From NCBI GenBank assembly GCA_001600355.1, contig BCJU01000003.1, forward strand, positions 1,678,519 through 1,742,518: a stretch of DNA of 64,000 bases, given 5' to 3'. The notes under the pieces were generated by a model. That model worked only from the letters and a program-made list of their open reading frames with translations. It had not been told where the DNA came from and ran no database searches. A program made the position numbers and the translations under genes. This DNA is from Meira nashicola. Its lineage: Eukaryota > Basidiomycota > Exobasidiomycetes > Exobasidiales > Brachybasidiaceae. Positions within the stretch are counted from its first letter, which is position 1; every line of letters starts with the position of its first letter. This document shows, one piece after another, positions 1 through 10,586 of the stretch.

Positions 1-246
1 AATTGCCTTCAAGCTGCTCAAAGCTTCACGATCTTCGTCATCAATGAAAACAGCAAGTCCTTGAGAGTTCATCAAAGTTTTGTACCAGAACTTTTCGACG
101 CTGCTAATGATTTGATCACGTTCATCGAAAAGAGGTTGTTGCTTTTCAATAGAGTATTTGATAATTTCAGCTTGAACAGATTCGACTTTTTTCTCGTGTT
201 TGTCAAGCTTATCTTGAACGGCGGCATCAAATTCAAAGGCTTCCAT
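1..246 (-). CDS. SET/NAP-family histone chaperone (N-terminal part, cut by window edge)
   Basis: The gene starts at the ATG read from 246 down and runs off the left edge, so only the first 82 residues are visible. They form an acidic/basic amphipathic helix followed by the segment 'FWYKTLMNSQGLAVFIDDED'. This matches the 'FWxxTFxNHP...DEEDEEAL' region that follows the dimerisation helix in SET/TAF-I and Vps75-type nucleosome assembly proteins. Such proteins bind H3-H4 or H2A-H2B and move histones in the nucleus. The usual His-Pro of 'NHP' is replaced here. Two ACGCGT hexamers (342-347 and 467-472) lie upstream, which would suit S-phase expression, but that is inference. The acidic tail typical of the family would lie outside the window. 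Confidence 0.75.
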   Translation of the reverse strand, partial: MEAFEFDAAVQDKLDKHEKKVESVQAEIIKYSIEKQQPLFDERDQIISSVEKFWYKTLMNSQGLAVFIDDEDREALSSLKAI

Positions 247-742
247 TTTGGCGAGTATAAGTTACTAATCGAATAGAAACTGGTATGGTCGTAAGTATAC
301 TTGCATATACAATCTTCCATCCATCCACAAGGAAACGTTCAACGCGTCCGTGCAAAGGTTCTAAATTTTTAAAAAATTCTTAGAATCACGTGCTAGGTAG
401 GAAATCTGTGTTGCCTTGAAGAATGCTTATTTAAGCAGCAATATCTATTTACAAAGTCGCAACCAGACGCGTGTGGCGTATCGGCGTATGCAACACACAG
501 AAGGAGTAGTCTACAGGCTTAATTAATTAAGTTGGTCAAGTCAAGTCGCATTTAGTGAATTAAAGTTGCATTGTATCGATGAATCTTTGACAAGAATGAG
601 TAAGTGAATATCGTTATCGACCGTCATTTCTTGTCTTTCCGATTCCTCAAATTAGCTCTCCCGCCTTGCACGTCACAATAAACGTGTTGGCTTGATATCA
701 TTCTGCCCATCATTCATCGAATCGGAAGACAAATAAGTAAAA
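247..742. other. Intergenic region between divergent genes; possible 5' exon and intron of the helicase
   Basis: This stretch separates the SET/NAP gene (minus strand) from the helicase (plus strand). It holds two ACGCGT hexamers and one CACGTG (387-392). It also holds a good intron signature: the donor GTAAGT at 600, directly after ATGA (596-599), and the acceptor ATTAG ending at 655. That intron may belong to the 5' end of the helicase transcript. No protein longer than a few residues can be supported here. Confidence 0.4.
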
Positions 743-3700
743 ATGTTTATCCGACCTCCTCGGTGATCACGTATAGTCGGCATACATCTAGAGCTTTGCT
801 TTGCTTTGAAGATGTTTCGTCGGCTAAATCTATCTACATTCGTCAAGCACATCAATCTGCAGCAGAATCTGCTCGTGTACAAATAGAAGATGGACAAGCA
901 AGAAAGTTGCCTCCTTCAAAGTCGAATTGGTCTTGGCGACAAGTACAACGCACAAAACAATCAACATATAACTCATCCGAGAGAAGACCACCTGCCCCAT
1001 CTGCAGGTGATTCCTATACACTTCCCACATCTCAACAAGCCTCTTCTTCTCGGAATCCATTTGGAAGGACGGCCGTATTTGAAGCAGATGAGAACAGTCT
1101 TGGATCTTATACCGACATTGATAGGTACCAAAGTGATCCGCAACCGCTCAATTACCATGAAGATGAAGAAGTGGATCGAGAGAGTTTTTCTTTAGCAAAA
1201 GATTGGCAAGATGAACAAATGCGGCTCTCCACTTCGCGAAACGATCATGATGCGGGATTAGAGGATCTTCCAGAAATTAAACATTTTTCTACTTCTTCGG
1301 CAGATAAGGGTAAAGCTAAAGAGGCGAAAAGCCGGAGATCGGCAAAAATAAAAGAGATAGGGGAAGGCGAGCCATTGTTTGGTCGAGGTCAGCAGAGGAG
1401 GCTGGCTAGCAAAACAGTTCTGAATGGAGGTATGACTCAACAAGACAAATTAGATCGAAAGAATCATATAGAGTCAATTGCACTGCGTGACGGTGTCTTG
1501 TCAGCTCAGGCCGAAACGAAAGCATTAAAAAAGTTCGATGCTCAAAGGAGACAAAGACGAAAAACACATTTATTGTCGTTACAACCTTACATAGAACGGA
1601 ACATGCGCTTGATCGATTTAGAAGCGGAAGAAGAACGAAAGACGGTTGAATTGCAACGTACTTGGTCCGATGCAAGACTAAAGTTAGAAGGTGTCATGAT
1701 ACAGGGATTAGAAGGATATTGGTTACAAGCAAGTGCGAGTGCAGGTTTAGAAGATGAACTCATAGGATTATCAAAAACAAATTCAGCTCCATCTCAGCGT
1801 ACGGCAATATTTCATCGGCCAGGAAAAGCAAAATTGGGATGGACGAAAATACAAAAAGGTGATCAATTGTCCCTTCGTGCAGAGAGATCATTGAAGCAGA
1901 AGACTTTGAAGAATGACGGTCAAGAGGTGCAATCAAACGAGGAGGTTGTCATTGGCACTGTCCGAAGTATGTCCGAGTTTGAGCTACGAATTGTATTTCG
2001 CGAGCCCCCTGCAGATCTAGATCTGCTTTCGTCTTCAGCATGGCGTGTGGATTTGGCATACAATGGCACAATCGAAGAGCGACTTCGAGCCAGCGTAGAG
2101 GCTGTGACACATGATGTAGGCTCTACTTTTCGTGCAGGTGCAGAATTGAGTGGAACACACCTTGTTGATCTTTTGCTAGATCAACCGAAGAAGAGCAAAG
2201 TCAATAATGTTGACCCCATACCACCTCTACCTATCGCTGAGTGGATACGACAATATCGACCGACAAGACCCTTGCCAGACTTAAGTCACTTAACCACATC
2301 TCAAAAGGAAGCAGTCGAGTTGATGCTCAGCGAGCGAATCAGTCTCATTCAAGGTCCACCAGGTACAGGCAAAACGAGCACAATTGTTGCTGCTATCAAA
2401 GTTTTGAAACATCATTATGAGATTCCGCATCCTATCCTTTTGACCTCACACACCAACGTGGCCGTGGATAATTTAGCGCAAGGCTGCAAAGAAACAGGTT
2501 TGAATGTCGTTCGTGCTGGACCAACTGCTCGTGTTCGAGAAGCGATTATGGATATTACTTTGGAGGGAAGAATGGAAAAGCATCCTTCCAAGGGTGCCCT
2601 AGATCGCACGGAGGCACAAAGATTGAATACTGTGCTGGAATTGCAAAAAGCACAAAGATATTTGTATTCGCAACAAAACAAAGGAAAGCCAGAATATGCA
2701 CCTACTCGCAGAAACGATGATGATCTCGCGGATCGTTTTCTCGCTTCTTCATTTGAAACCAAGTTGGAAGATGATATACATACCCCAACATATGATGCTG
2801 GTTCGATCGCACGACTCAAACAAAAGCTATCCCGTCTCATCCAACGAGCATACCTGATAAGACGCAATATTGAGATTGACATTTTCGCAGAAGCCGATGT
2901 GGTGTGCTGTACAGCATTGTCTGCACCTCTTATTCATGCTATCGATTTCCCATTAGTATTCTTCGATGAAGCAACAATGGCTACCGAACCTATCACACTC
3001 GCAACGATCACCAAAGGATGTCAGCAATTGAGCTTAATAGGTGATCATAAACAATTGAGTCCGTTGATCAAGAGTCGGGAAGCACAAGCAGAAGAATTGG
3101 GAGAAAGCATGTTTGAACGATTGATGGACAGAGGTGATTTAAAGAGTGTCATGCTGGATACACAACATCGAATGCATCCCTCTTTGGCTGCATTCTCGGG
3201 AGAAGAGTTTTATGACGGAAAGTTGAAGGATGGCGCAAGAACGAATAAGATGGTTCCGCTCCAGTCTTCTTTTGCAAAGAAGAAAGGCGATAATGATAAC
3301 AACGGCTTCTTGACATTCGTGCATCACAATGGAAGGGAAAGTTTAGCAAAGAGTAAATCACTCGAAAATTCAGCAGAAGCAGAAATTGTTGTAAGCATTG
3401 TGGCAGATCTTTTGGCAAAGAATGAAGATTTAAACGGATCGGATATTGCAATCTTGACACCTTATGCAGGTCAAAGACAATTGATCGCTCGATCTCTTCT
3501 CGAACCAAGTTCAGCATTACGAAAGCACTTTACTCGTCAATTGGAATTACGGGGAGGACAAGCTGCGAAAGCACGAGTACGAGAATTACCAAGGCTAGAA
3601 ATCGAAACTATCGATGGATTTGAAGGACGAGAGAAGCGTGCGATCGTATTTAGTATGGTTAGGAATAATGCCGGTCGATTCTGGGGTTTCTTGACAGAAC

Positions 3701-4026
3701 ATAAAAGATGGAATGTAGCACTGACACGTGCTAGAAATGGAATGTGGATTGTCGGCTCGATGTCTATGTTAGAACAAAGAGCGCCATGGGAAGATATGGC
3801 AACGATCAGTAGACAAGCAAGTGAGCTTGTCAAAGCATCTGCATCAACTACAAATTCAGATGCTGATGAAGAGGATGGAATTGATGATGCTATCAATCGT
3901 ATTACCTGGAAACCAAAAACGGGCGATCATGCTGGGTTTATTACCCGCTTTGCAAGTCACCTTCGCCGCAACGGATGTGTGATCGATGCAAAAGATGTTC
4001 ATAAGGACGTGAACAAGAACCAATAG
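743..4026 (+). CDS. UPF1-like superfamily 1 helicase, probably mitochondrial
   Basis: This is a large SF1 helicase of the UPF1/SEN1/IGHMBP2 group, which unwinds RNA or DNA using ATP. Walker A (GPPGTGKT) is encoded at about 2353 and the motif II variant DEAT at about 2964. They are followed by 'GDHKQLSP' (motif III), 'QHRMHP' (motif IV), 'TIDGFEGREKRAIVFSMVR' (motif V) and 'VALTRAR' (motif VI). About 500 residues of charged, low-complexity sequence precede the core. The first residues after position 790 are rich in Ser, Arg and Ala and resemble a mitochondrial leader. The 5' end is unresolved. The helicase frame is open from 682 but has no ATG until 1219. The ATG at 743 is in another frame and meets TGA at 764-766 unless something is spliced out. 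I list 743 as a provisional start. The stop lies 76 bp from the convergent reductase. Confidence 0.75.
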
Positions 4027-4102
4027 GATTGCACTGCTCTTTTTATCAATGCTACATGTATTTTATTTTTTTTTGTTGCTTGTATTTCTGCTTTTTTTTG
4101 TA

Positions 4103-5185
4103 TCAATCAATTGTGACAACAATCTTGCCCGTATTTTTGTTTGCTTCCATTTCGTCATGTGCTGCTTTGATATCCTTCCAAGAAAATACTTTGTGAATGG
4201 CAAGATGATGACCTTGATCATCTTTGCCTTCACTTTCTATGCCTTTAACAATCATTTCTAGACCTCCATATTTGACAAAATCTTGAACTAAGCTACTTTG
4301 ATAGTCTAATGAACGTGAACGTAAAGTAGAACCTTCAATCTTAAGTCTTTTGTAAATGATTGCACCAACATCAACTTCTTTTACTTTTGTACCTCCCATT
4401 CCACCTTGCATCACTAATCTTCCATCACGTTTAAGAGAAGCTAAATTTGAAGCGAAATAAGGAGCGCCAATGAAGTCCATAATGACATCAACGCCTTGTT
4501 CTTTGGTTAATTTTGTTAATTCGGTTTGCCAATCGCAAGCTTTATAATTTATTCCCTCAGTTGCACCAATAGATTTGCAAAATTGACATTTTTCACTTGA
4601 ACCTGCGGTTACATAAACGTCTTTTGCACCAATCGCACGAGCAATTTGAATGGCTGCAAGGCCAACTCCAGAAGCACCAGCATGAATTAAAGCATCTTGA
4701 CCTTTTTGTAAATTTGATAATCTTGTTAAAGCTTGAAAAGCTGTGAAAAAGTTTTCTGGAATTGCTGCTGCTTGTTCCCATGAAAGTTGTTTAGGTTTAT
4801 GTAAAACCATTTTTGATGGAACAGCAATGAATTCTGCGTATGCACCTCCAGTTGCTAAACCAAAAACTTCATCATTTATTTTAAAATCTGTTTGAGATCC
4901 TGCATCTACAACGATTCCTGAAAATTCAACACCTAGAATCTTACTTGCTCCTGGTGGTAAAGGATAATTACCTTCCCTTTGAAGAATGTCCATTCGATTT
5001 AATCCAAACGCTTTCACTTTTACTAGAATCTTTTGTGCAGATTCTCCATGATGACCTCCAGGATGATCTTCGTCACCTTTTTCTATCAATGCAGGTACAG
5101 TAACATTTTCATCTAAGAACAAAGAAGATGAAGGTCCTTTACCATCTTTTATTTGAATAGCTCGCATTGTTTTTGGCACTGACAT
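4103..5185 (-). CDS. Quinone oxidoreductase, PIG3/TP53I3-like (MDR superfamily)
   Basis: This is a 360-residue zinc-free medium-chain dehydrogenase/reductase that should reduce quinones with NADPH in the cytosol. The N-terminal GroES-like part carries 'FGLNRMDILQREGNYP', then 'LGVEFSGIV', both typical of the PIG3 subgroup. The Rossmann part has 'GASGVGLAAIQIARAIGA', the nucleotide-binding glycine motif of quinone reductases. There is no structural-zinc Cys cluster. A short insertion rich in Asp, Gly and His near residues 35-50 (EKGDEDHPGGHHGES) is unlike most members. The start ATG sits after an A-rich leader, and the length fits the family. Substrate is not predictable. Confidence 0.88.
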   Translation of the reverse strand: MSVPKTMRAIQIKDGKGPSSSLFLDENVTVPALIEKGDEDHPGGHHGESAQKILVKVKAFGLNRMDILQREGNYPLPPGASKILGVEFSGIVVDAGSQTDFKINDEVFGLATGGAYAEFIAVPSKMVLHKPKQLSWEQAAAIPENFFTAFQALTRLSNLQKGQDALIHAGASGVGLAAIQIARAIGAKDVYVTAGSSEKCQFCKSIGATEGINYKACDWQTELTKLTKEQGVDVIMDFIGAPYFASNLASLKRDGRLVMQGGMGGTKVKEVDVGAIIYKRLKIEGSTLRSRSLDYQSSLVQDFVKYGGLEMIVKGIESEGKDDQGHHLAIHKVFSWKDIKAAHDEMEANKNTGKIVVTID

Positions 5186-6049
5186 TTTGAAAATGACTGA
5201 TGATAGTAATGAAAAGAGAATGAATCAAGATCAATACTAAGTCTAAAAGGCTCGTGCGTGTTTGCATGATTCTAGCTCCACACCAATATCATAATTACAT
5301 AAGCATCTGGAATTCTCAAGATAATCTTTCTTCATTATGAAGAGTGACCTTTTTACTTGATGAAAAAATTTAGCTCAATTTGATCTTAGATAAATATCAT
5401 AAAGAATAGGTCCGATAATCGAGGTAAATTCTACCATGATTGCTACAAAAAAGTGATTGCCGTTGTTGTGAAGATCTCGGTAAGAAGGACCCGATAAGAA
5501 GGTCTTTCATCCCGTTATGCAGTCTACATTATAAGCCTCACACCTCTAATGCCTGTAATTCTTATGGGAAGCGCTTCAAGGTGTAGACAACGAAAAGATT
5601 ACACGTGCCCTGACAAAACAATCTTCTAATCTTCGCATTACAGGGATTTCGGCTGCCCAAAAAAACATTCTTTAGAGATTACCGATAAAACACGCGCTTT
5701 GTGCACAGTACAAGTCTAATGTTCTCTCAGCATGAGGCGTTGGTTGGGAACGGGACCCCAAAGTCATAGCTCGTACTGTAGATGATTAATTCAATAAATT
5801 TTGCAGTATTGCGCCAGCAGACGGATACACGAACCGGGAGAAAGTCAAAGAGAAGAATAGGCATTAACGCGCTCCACATCTCTTCATCTTCTAATCATCA
5901 TCTTCTTCACTTTCCATTCAAAAGTGCATTTTTTGTCTTTGTAGCGTGTCATATTAACCGCATACATTGTCAATCTGTCATTCATAAAACGCTTAGATCG
6001 TATTCGCGAACACCTTTTACCAACCTCCACCACCAAGCAAAAAGAAAAA
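5186..6049. other. Divergent promoter region of the reductase and GND1
   Basis: These 864 bp hold the 5' regions of two divergent genes. A CACGTG-type E-box lies near 5602, and pyrimidine-rich runs lead up to the GND1 start, as often seen before highly expressed fungal genes. I found no tRNA, no convincing small gene and no repeat. Confidence 0.5.
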
Positions 6050-7528
6050 ATGGCACCTGAAGCTGTTGCCGATATCGGTTTGATCGGTTTGGCCGTTATG
6101 GGTCAAAATTTGATCTTGAACATGAACGATAAAGGTTACACCGTTTGTGCATACAACCGTACCACAAGTAAAGTTGACGATTTCCTCAACAATGAAGCAA
6201 AAGGAACAAACGTCGTTGGTGCTCACTCTGTCGAAGAATTCGTTGCTAAATTGAAGCGTCCCCGTAAGATGATCATCTTGGTAAAAGCTGGTCCTGCTGT
6301 TGATGCTTTCATCGACACTTTAGTCCCTCATTTGGAACAAGGTGATATCATCATCGATGGTGGTAACAGTCATTACCCTGACTCTATCCGTCGTTGTGAA
6401 GCTCTCGAAAAGAAAGGATTACTCTTTGTCGGTTCAGGTGTTTCAGGTGGTGAAGAAGGTGCTCGTCATGGTCCATCTCTCATGCCCGGTGGTTCAGATG
6501 CCGCTTGGCCACACATCAAGGAAATCTTCCAAAAGACTGCCGCTCAATCTGACGGTGAACCATGCTGTGACTGGGTCGGTCAAACCGGTGCAGGACATTA
6601 CGTCAAGATGGTGCACAACGGTATCGAATACGGAGATATGCAATTGATCTCTGAAGCATACGATATCTTGCGCCGTGGTTTACTCTTGAGCAACGATGAG
6701 ATCGCTGACATCTTTGAAACATGGAACAAGGGTGTCTTGGATTCTTTCTTGATCGAAATCACTTACACTGTTTTGCGTTACAAGGACACTGATGGTGTAT
6801 CAATGGTCGATAAGATCTTGGATTCCGCAGGTCAAAAGGGTACCGGTAAATGGACTGCAATCAACGCTTTAGATTTGGGTCAACCTGTCACTTTGATCGG
6901 TGAAGCCGTTTTCGCACGTTGCTTGTCTTCTCTCAAGGAAGAACGTACCCGTGCAAGCAAGAAGATCAACGGACCATCTATTAAGCCATTCGAAGGAAAC
7001 AAGCAACAATTCATTGCTGATTTGGAACAAGCTTTGTACGCCTCCAAGATTGTTTCTTACGCTCAAGGTTTCATGTTGATGCGTGAAGCTGCAAAGGAAT
7101 ACAACTGGACATTGAACAACCCAAGTATTGCATTGATGTGGCGTGGTGGTTGCATCATCCGTAGTGTCTTCTTGAAGGATATCACAAACGCTTTCCGTAA
7201 GAACCCTGAATTGGAGAACTTATTGTTCGATGACTTCTTCAACAAGGCCATTCACGATGCACAAGAAGGATGGCGCCGTGTTGTTGCTCAAGCAATCCTA
7301 TGGGGTGTTCCAACTCCAGCTCACTCTACCGCTTTGGCCTTCTTTGACGGTTACCGTACCGAAAGATTGCCTGCTAACATCTTGCAAGCTCAACGTGACT
7401 TGTTCGGTGCTCACACCTTCAAGGTTTTGCCTGGCAAAGAAAATGATCTCCTCAAGGCCGGAGCTGATATCCACATCAACTGGACTGGTCGTGGTGGTAA
7501 TGTCTCTGCTTCCACTTACACTGCTTAA
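6050..7528 (+). CDS. GND1: 6-phosphogluconate dehydrogenase (decarboxylating)
   Basis: The enzyme oxidises 6-phosphogluconate to ribulose 5-phosphate and CO2, making NADPH, in the cytosolic oxidative pentose phosphate pathway. All 492 residues lie in one exon. The N-terminal Rossmann motif is 'IGLIGLAVMGQNL', and the cofactor loop 'NRTTSKV' follows. The substrate loop 'SGVSGGEEGARHGPSLMPGG' and the catalytic Lys/His region 'GAGHYVKMVHNGIEYGDMQ' are intact. The C-terminus 'GGNVSASTYTA' matches the usual tail that reaches into the partner subunit. Codon use is strongly biased (GGT, AAG, ATC, GTC) compared with neighbours, consistent with high expression. Length and motifs leave little doubt. 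Confidence 0.98.
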   Translation: MAPEAVADIGLIGLAVMGQNLILNMNDKGYTVCAYNRTTSKVDDFLNNEAKGTNVVGAHSVEEFVAKLKRPRKMIILVKAGPAVDAFIDTLVPHLEQGDIIIDGGNSHYPDSIRRCEALEKKGLLFVGSGVSGGEEGARHGPSLMPGGSDAAWPHIKEIFQKTAAQSDGEPCCDWVGQTGAGHYVKMVHNGIEYGDMQLISEAYDILRRGLLLSNDEIADIFETWNKGVLDSFLIEITYTVLRYKDTDGVSMVDKILDSAGQKGTGKWTAINALDLGQPVTLIGEAVFARCLSSLKEERTRASKKINGPSIKPFEGNKQQFIADLEQALYASKIVSYAQGFMLMREAAKEYNWTLNNPSIALMWRGGCIIRSVFLKDITNAFRKNPELENLLFDDFFNKAIHDAQEGWRRVVAQAILWGVPTPAHSTALAFFDGYRTERLPANILQAQRDLFGAHTFKVLPGKENDLLKAGADIHINWTGRGGNVSASTYTA

Positions 7529-7721
7529 GTTCCTTATTAGGAGGAATTTTCGATAAAAAAACGACAAACAAGTAAACGAGCAGTTTATAGGAATCAGGAC
7601 TTTTGTATGTTGTTGAATCTAGAGAGAATATGATTTGAATTGACTTTAATAGAAAAGAGTTGAGGATGAAATGATGGGGTATAAAATTGGTATAATATAC
7701 AAATGTGTAAGGATACAGAAT

Positions 7722-8813
7722 TTAACAAGTTAAGGATAATAATTCGTCAACTTGCAAGAGTTTTGCTTTGGCGGAGACGTTTTCAGGCTTTTTGGTTTGA
7801 TCAATGGCTTGTTGAGCTTTTTCCGCTCTAGTAGCTTCTCTTTCTTCATCGAAACCTTGAATCAATTGGTCAGTGTTGAGCCAATATCTGCGCAACAGAC
7901 GAGCAACGAGGCCACGCATATCTTTGAATTCTCCATGTGTATCTATGATATAGCGAGCAGGGTATCTTGGACTGGTTTTCTCATCGCCTTGTAACATCTC
8001 CAGCACAGCGGCAAGGCCGATATTGACAGTACCAGATAGCCAATTCGGTAATGTCAATTTGTCAAACATTGTCAGGATTGCCCAATGTTGAATTGAAAGT
8101 TCTTTATCTGTTAACCAAGTAGGAATACTGTTGGACGTAAGACCGTGTGGAGAATAGACTATTGAATTTAATGTTTGAGATTGATCAGTTTTAGAACGCC
8201 AAAGGAAGATTAAACCGCCATGTAGCTTTTTCCATGCCATTCCCGCAGGTCCTTGAAAATGAAGATATTTCTCTTGTGGCAAAGCTTGTAAAATTTCAAT
8301 ATTGTTGGGTAAAGGTGCACTATTTTTATTTTCTGAATTATCACTAATCCAAGAAGGAGGTGAATTGAAATTAGCAGCTTTGATGGTTTTGATTGAATGT
8401 GATTTACTTTTGCTGCCAAGAACTTTCTTCAAAGCTCCTTCTGCATCTTGTGTAACGAAGATTGGAATTCGTTCTGCAACACGTTCATCGGTCAACGTTT
8501 CAGGATGCAAATGATCACTGAAAGGATGACTGATGATGATTGCATCAACTTTATTCGATGTAGGACGTTGATCAGATGATGTATTACGTAAAACACTCTC
8601 TTGTTCTAATACGTTTTCCAATTCACTAATTGACGAAGCCAATGCTGCCGTTTGACGTTTTTGACCTGAAAACGAAACTATTAAATCAATTTGTTCTGCA
8701 TCAGATAACCATGGATCGATTAACAAGTTACACGTACTAGTTGGATGATCTGGTAAAGTAGGTAAAGTTAACAACCAAGTTGAATCAAAATTGATTCTTC
8801 GAAGTTGTGCCAT
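7722..8813 (-). CDS. Metallo-beta-lactamase-fold hydrolase, function unknown
   Basis: This is a protein of about 363 residues with the metal-ligand motif 'SHPFSDHLH' (HxxxDH). It belongs to the metallo-beta-lactamase superfamily and resembles the COG2220-like branch common in fungi. The start 'LDSTWLLTLP...LLIDPWL' layout, with a strand leading to 'IDPW', is also usual for that branch. I chose the ATG at 8813 because it sits in the context CAAAATGG; the frame extends further upstream only without an ATG. A later His/Asp pair ('YIIDTHGEF') could supply the remaining metal ligands. No substrate can be assigned. The gene converges on GND1. Confidence 0.7.
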   Translation of the reverse strand: MAQLRRINFDSTWLLTLPTLPDHPTSTCNLLIDPWLSDAEQIDLIVSFSGQKRQTAALASSISELENVLEQESVLRNTSSDQRPTSNKVDAIIISHPFSDHLHPETLTDERVAERIPIFVTQDAEGALKKVLGSKSKSHSIKTIKAANFNSPPSWISDNSENKNSAPLPNNIEILQALPQEKYLHFQGPAGMAWKKLHGGLIFLWRSKTDQSQTLNSIVYSPHGLTSNSIPTWLTDKELSIQHWAILTMFDKLTLPNWLSGTVNIGLAAVLEMLQGDEKTSPRYPARYIIDTHGEFKDMRGLVARLLRRYWLNTDQLIQGFDEEREATRAEKAQQAIDQTKKPENVSAKAKLLQVDELLSLTC

Positions 8814-9083
8814 TTTGACAATGATGGAGGAAAGGAAGTACGTTGGCAAATTTGTGCATGTACTCCACCTTTTAGTGCATTTAGCCTAAAAGTCATTTAC
8901 AGGTATGAAGCAAAAAGTAAACTCCTGACTTGTCAAAGTTGTGCCGAAAATTTTCGATCGTTGTCAATGCACAAATCAAGACAAATTATGATAGGATTAG
9001 GATTGATGCAAAATGTCTATTGATTGTGGTATACAAATATAAATACAATTAGATTGTTACAAAGATTGAAATGCGCGCAATTC

Positions 9084-9704
9084 TTAATCCGATTCGCTGT
9101 CGGATTCTTCTGATGTTTGTCCAACGGCTGCAGTCATCATTGCTTCACTATTGGCCAAAGAACCGGCAGCAGCAGCTGCAGCTATTGCTTCCCCTGAATT
9201 AGCATTTGATGATTTGGATGCTGCTTCAATTCGTTGTCTAATCAGAATTAGCCTTGCTTCTCTATCTCTTCGTTCAAGCTTGGCAAGTCTTTTTTGTAAA
9301 TCACGTTTAAGATCCCAATTTGGTCTTTTTGGTGCGATATTGTGTAAATCTAAATCTTGATCACGTTTTATTTCATGTTCTGCAATCACTCCTTCTTGAA
9401 CTCCAATAATCATATTTTCGATCGTATCTTTTAATTTTGTAAAATCTACCCTTTGCTTTCGATCAAGAACTCTGAAACTTCGAATTAGCTTTGCAGTTGA
9501 CCAATTTTGAATACGTTTTTGTAATTGATCAAGATTCACACCTTCATCTTGCATCATTTCATCTTCTTCATCAAATCGAATTTCTGATATCAATTCTTGA
9601 TGGTCACCATTCAACTGTTTTCCGCTTAAATTGGCAGCTGATGCATCTTTTCTTCTTTTCAACTCTTCCAGTCGAACCTTTCGGGATAATGATGCGGCTT
9701 CCAT
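9084..9704 (-). CDS. cwf18: Pre-mRNA splicing protein Cwf18 / CCDC12 family
   Basis: This is a protein of about 206 residues. The core 'LHNIAPKRPNWDLKRDLQKR' followed by 'LAKLERRDREARLILIRQRI' is the signature of CCDC12/Cwf18, a component of the activated spliceosome associated with the Prp19/NTC complex. The N-terminal helix 'LSRKVRLEELKRRKDA' also fits. Between them lies an unusual segment of about 60 residues (QKRIQNWSTAKLIRSF... to ...MIIGVQEG), longer than in the animal protein. The C-terminus is Ala-rich, then acidic (EESDSESD). I chose the start at 9704 because the open frame above it encodes nothing like the family. It is divergent from RUB1, with 239 bp between the ATGs. Confidence 0.85.
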   Translation of the reverse strand: MEAASLSRKVRLEELKRRKDASAANLSGKQLNGDHQELISEIRFDEEDEMMQDEGVNLDQLQKRIQNWSTAKLIRSFRVLDRKQRVDFTKLKDTIENMIIGVQEGVIAEHEIKRDQDLDLHNIAPKRPNWDLKRDLQKRLAKLERRDREARLILIRQRIEAASKSSNANSGEAIAAAAAAGSLANSEAMMTAAVGQTSEESDSESD

Positions 9705-9943
9705 TGCATAGAAGGGATATTTTATTGAAAGAAGGTGATATTCAGCAATAAGATTATTGACAACTTGATACAAAAATTTAAGCAATTTCCGAACAACGCG
9801 CCTTGAATTATTAATATTCTTCGAGTGGCCCAGGCGTAAAGCTATTTGCATGGACTACGCTAAATGACGAAATGACATAACCTCTTTGCTCACTTTTACC
9901 TTCTTCAATCCTTTCGACGAACACTACCCTAATTTTATTCGAT

Positions 9944-10485
9944 ATGCTTATCAAAGTCAAAACCCTAACAGGCAAAGGTAAACAGAGAATACATCATTCT
10001 TTTTTCAAAGTTAAGGTGAAAAGCTAATCATTGTGGCGACGCTTCTTCCTTTTACAGAGATTGAGCTCGATATTGAGCCAACAGATAAGGTAAGAAGAAG
10101 ATTGAGTTGAAGGTCTCCCTTTTATATTCACTCACACAATCTTCATATATGTATTCCTACAGATTCAACGCATCAAAGAAAGGGTGGAAGAGAAAGAAGG
10201 CATCCCTCCAGCTCAACAACGTTTAATCTTTGGTGGAAAGCAGATGTTCGTACACAGACCAGTAAAGTGAGAGATCATTCCCGCTGACGTTTCACTTTAA
10301 TTCACCTACTCTCACAGGCACGATGACAGGACAGCAAAAGATTTCGGCATCGAGGGAGGATCAACTCTCCATGTGAGTATTTCCATCAAAGTGATTAGTC
10401 TGTGACACGCTTAAGCTGACTCTTATCATAATCGTTCTTATCACAGCTTGTCCTTGCATTGAGAGGCGGTAGCATTCAATTCTAA
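9944..10485 (+). CDS. RUB1: NEDD8/Rub1 ubiquitin-like protein, five exons
   Basis: Joined from 9944-9977, 10058-10089, 10163-10245, 10318-10372 and 10447-10485, this gives 80 residues beginning '[20 protein letters not shown]'. NEDD8 is attached to cullins and so activates SCF-type ubiquitin ligases. The 'LALRGG' end has Ala at position 72, which separates NEDD8 from ubiquitin (Arg72). Gly75-Gly76 is followed by a four-residue tail (SIQF) that must be removed before conjugation. Donors are GTAAAC, GTAAGA, GTTCGT and GTGAGT; all acceptors are CAG. The GTTCGT donor is the weakest, but it is fixed by the reading frame and by 'GKQM-HDDRTA' matching the family. Confidence 0.95.
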
Positions 10486-10586
10486 AAATTATTTCAATAT
10501 TGCTCAGCACACCAAATGTAGAATAGAGACAATGCAAAAATTCTGGAGGTGGCTAGATATGATACATGTTCACAAAGCAACACCAA

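Noticed and set aside
763..771. GTG start of the helicase reading frame.
   Set aside because: Nuclear eukaryotic genes very rarely use GTG. The codon only marks where a frame finder can begin; the true start must be elsewhere.
8814..8849. Extension of the metallo-beta-lactamase-fold protein upstream of 8813.
   Set aside because: It begins with TTG, not ATG. The ATG at 8813 has a good context.
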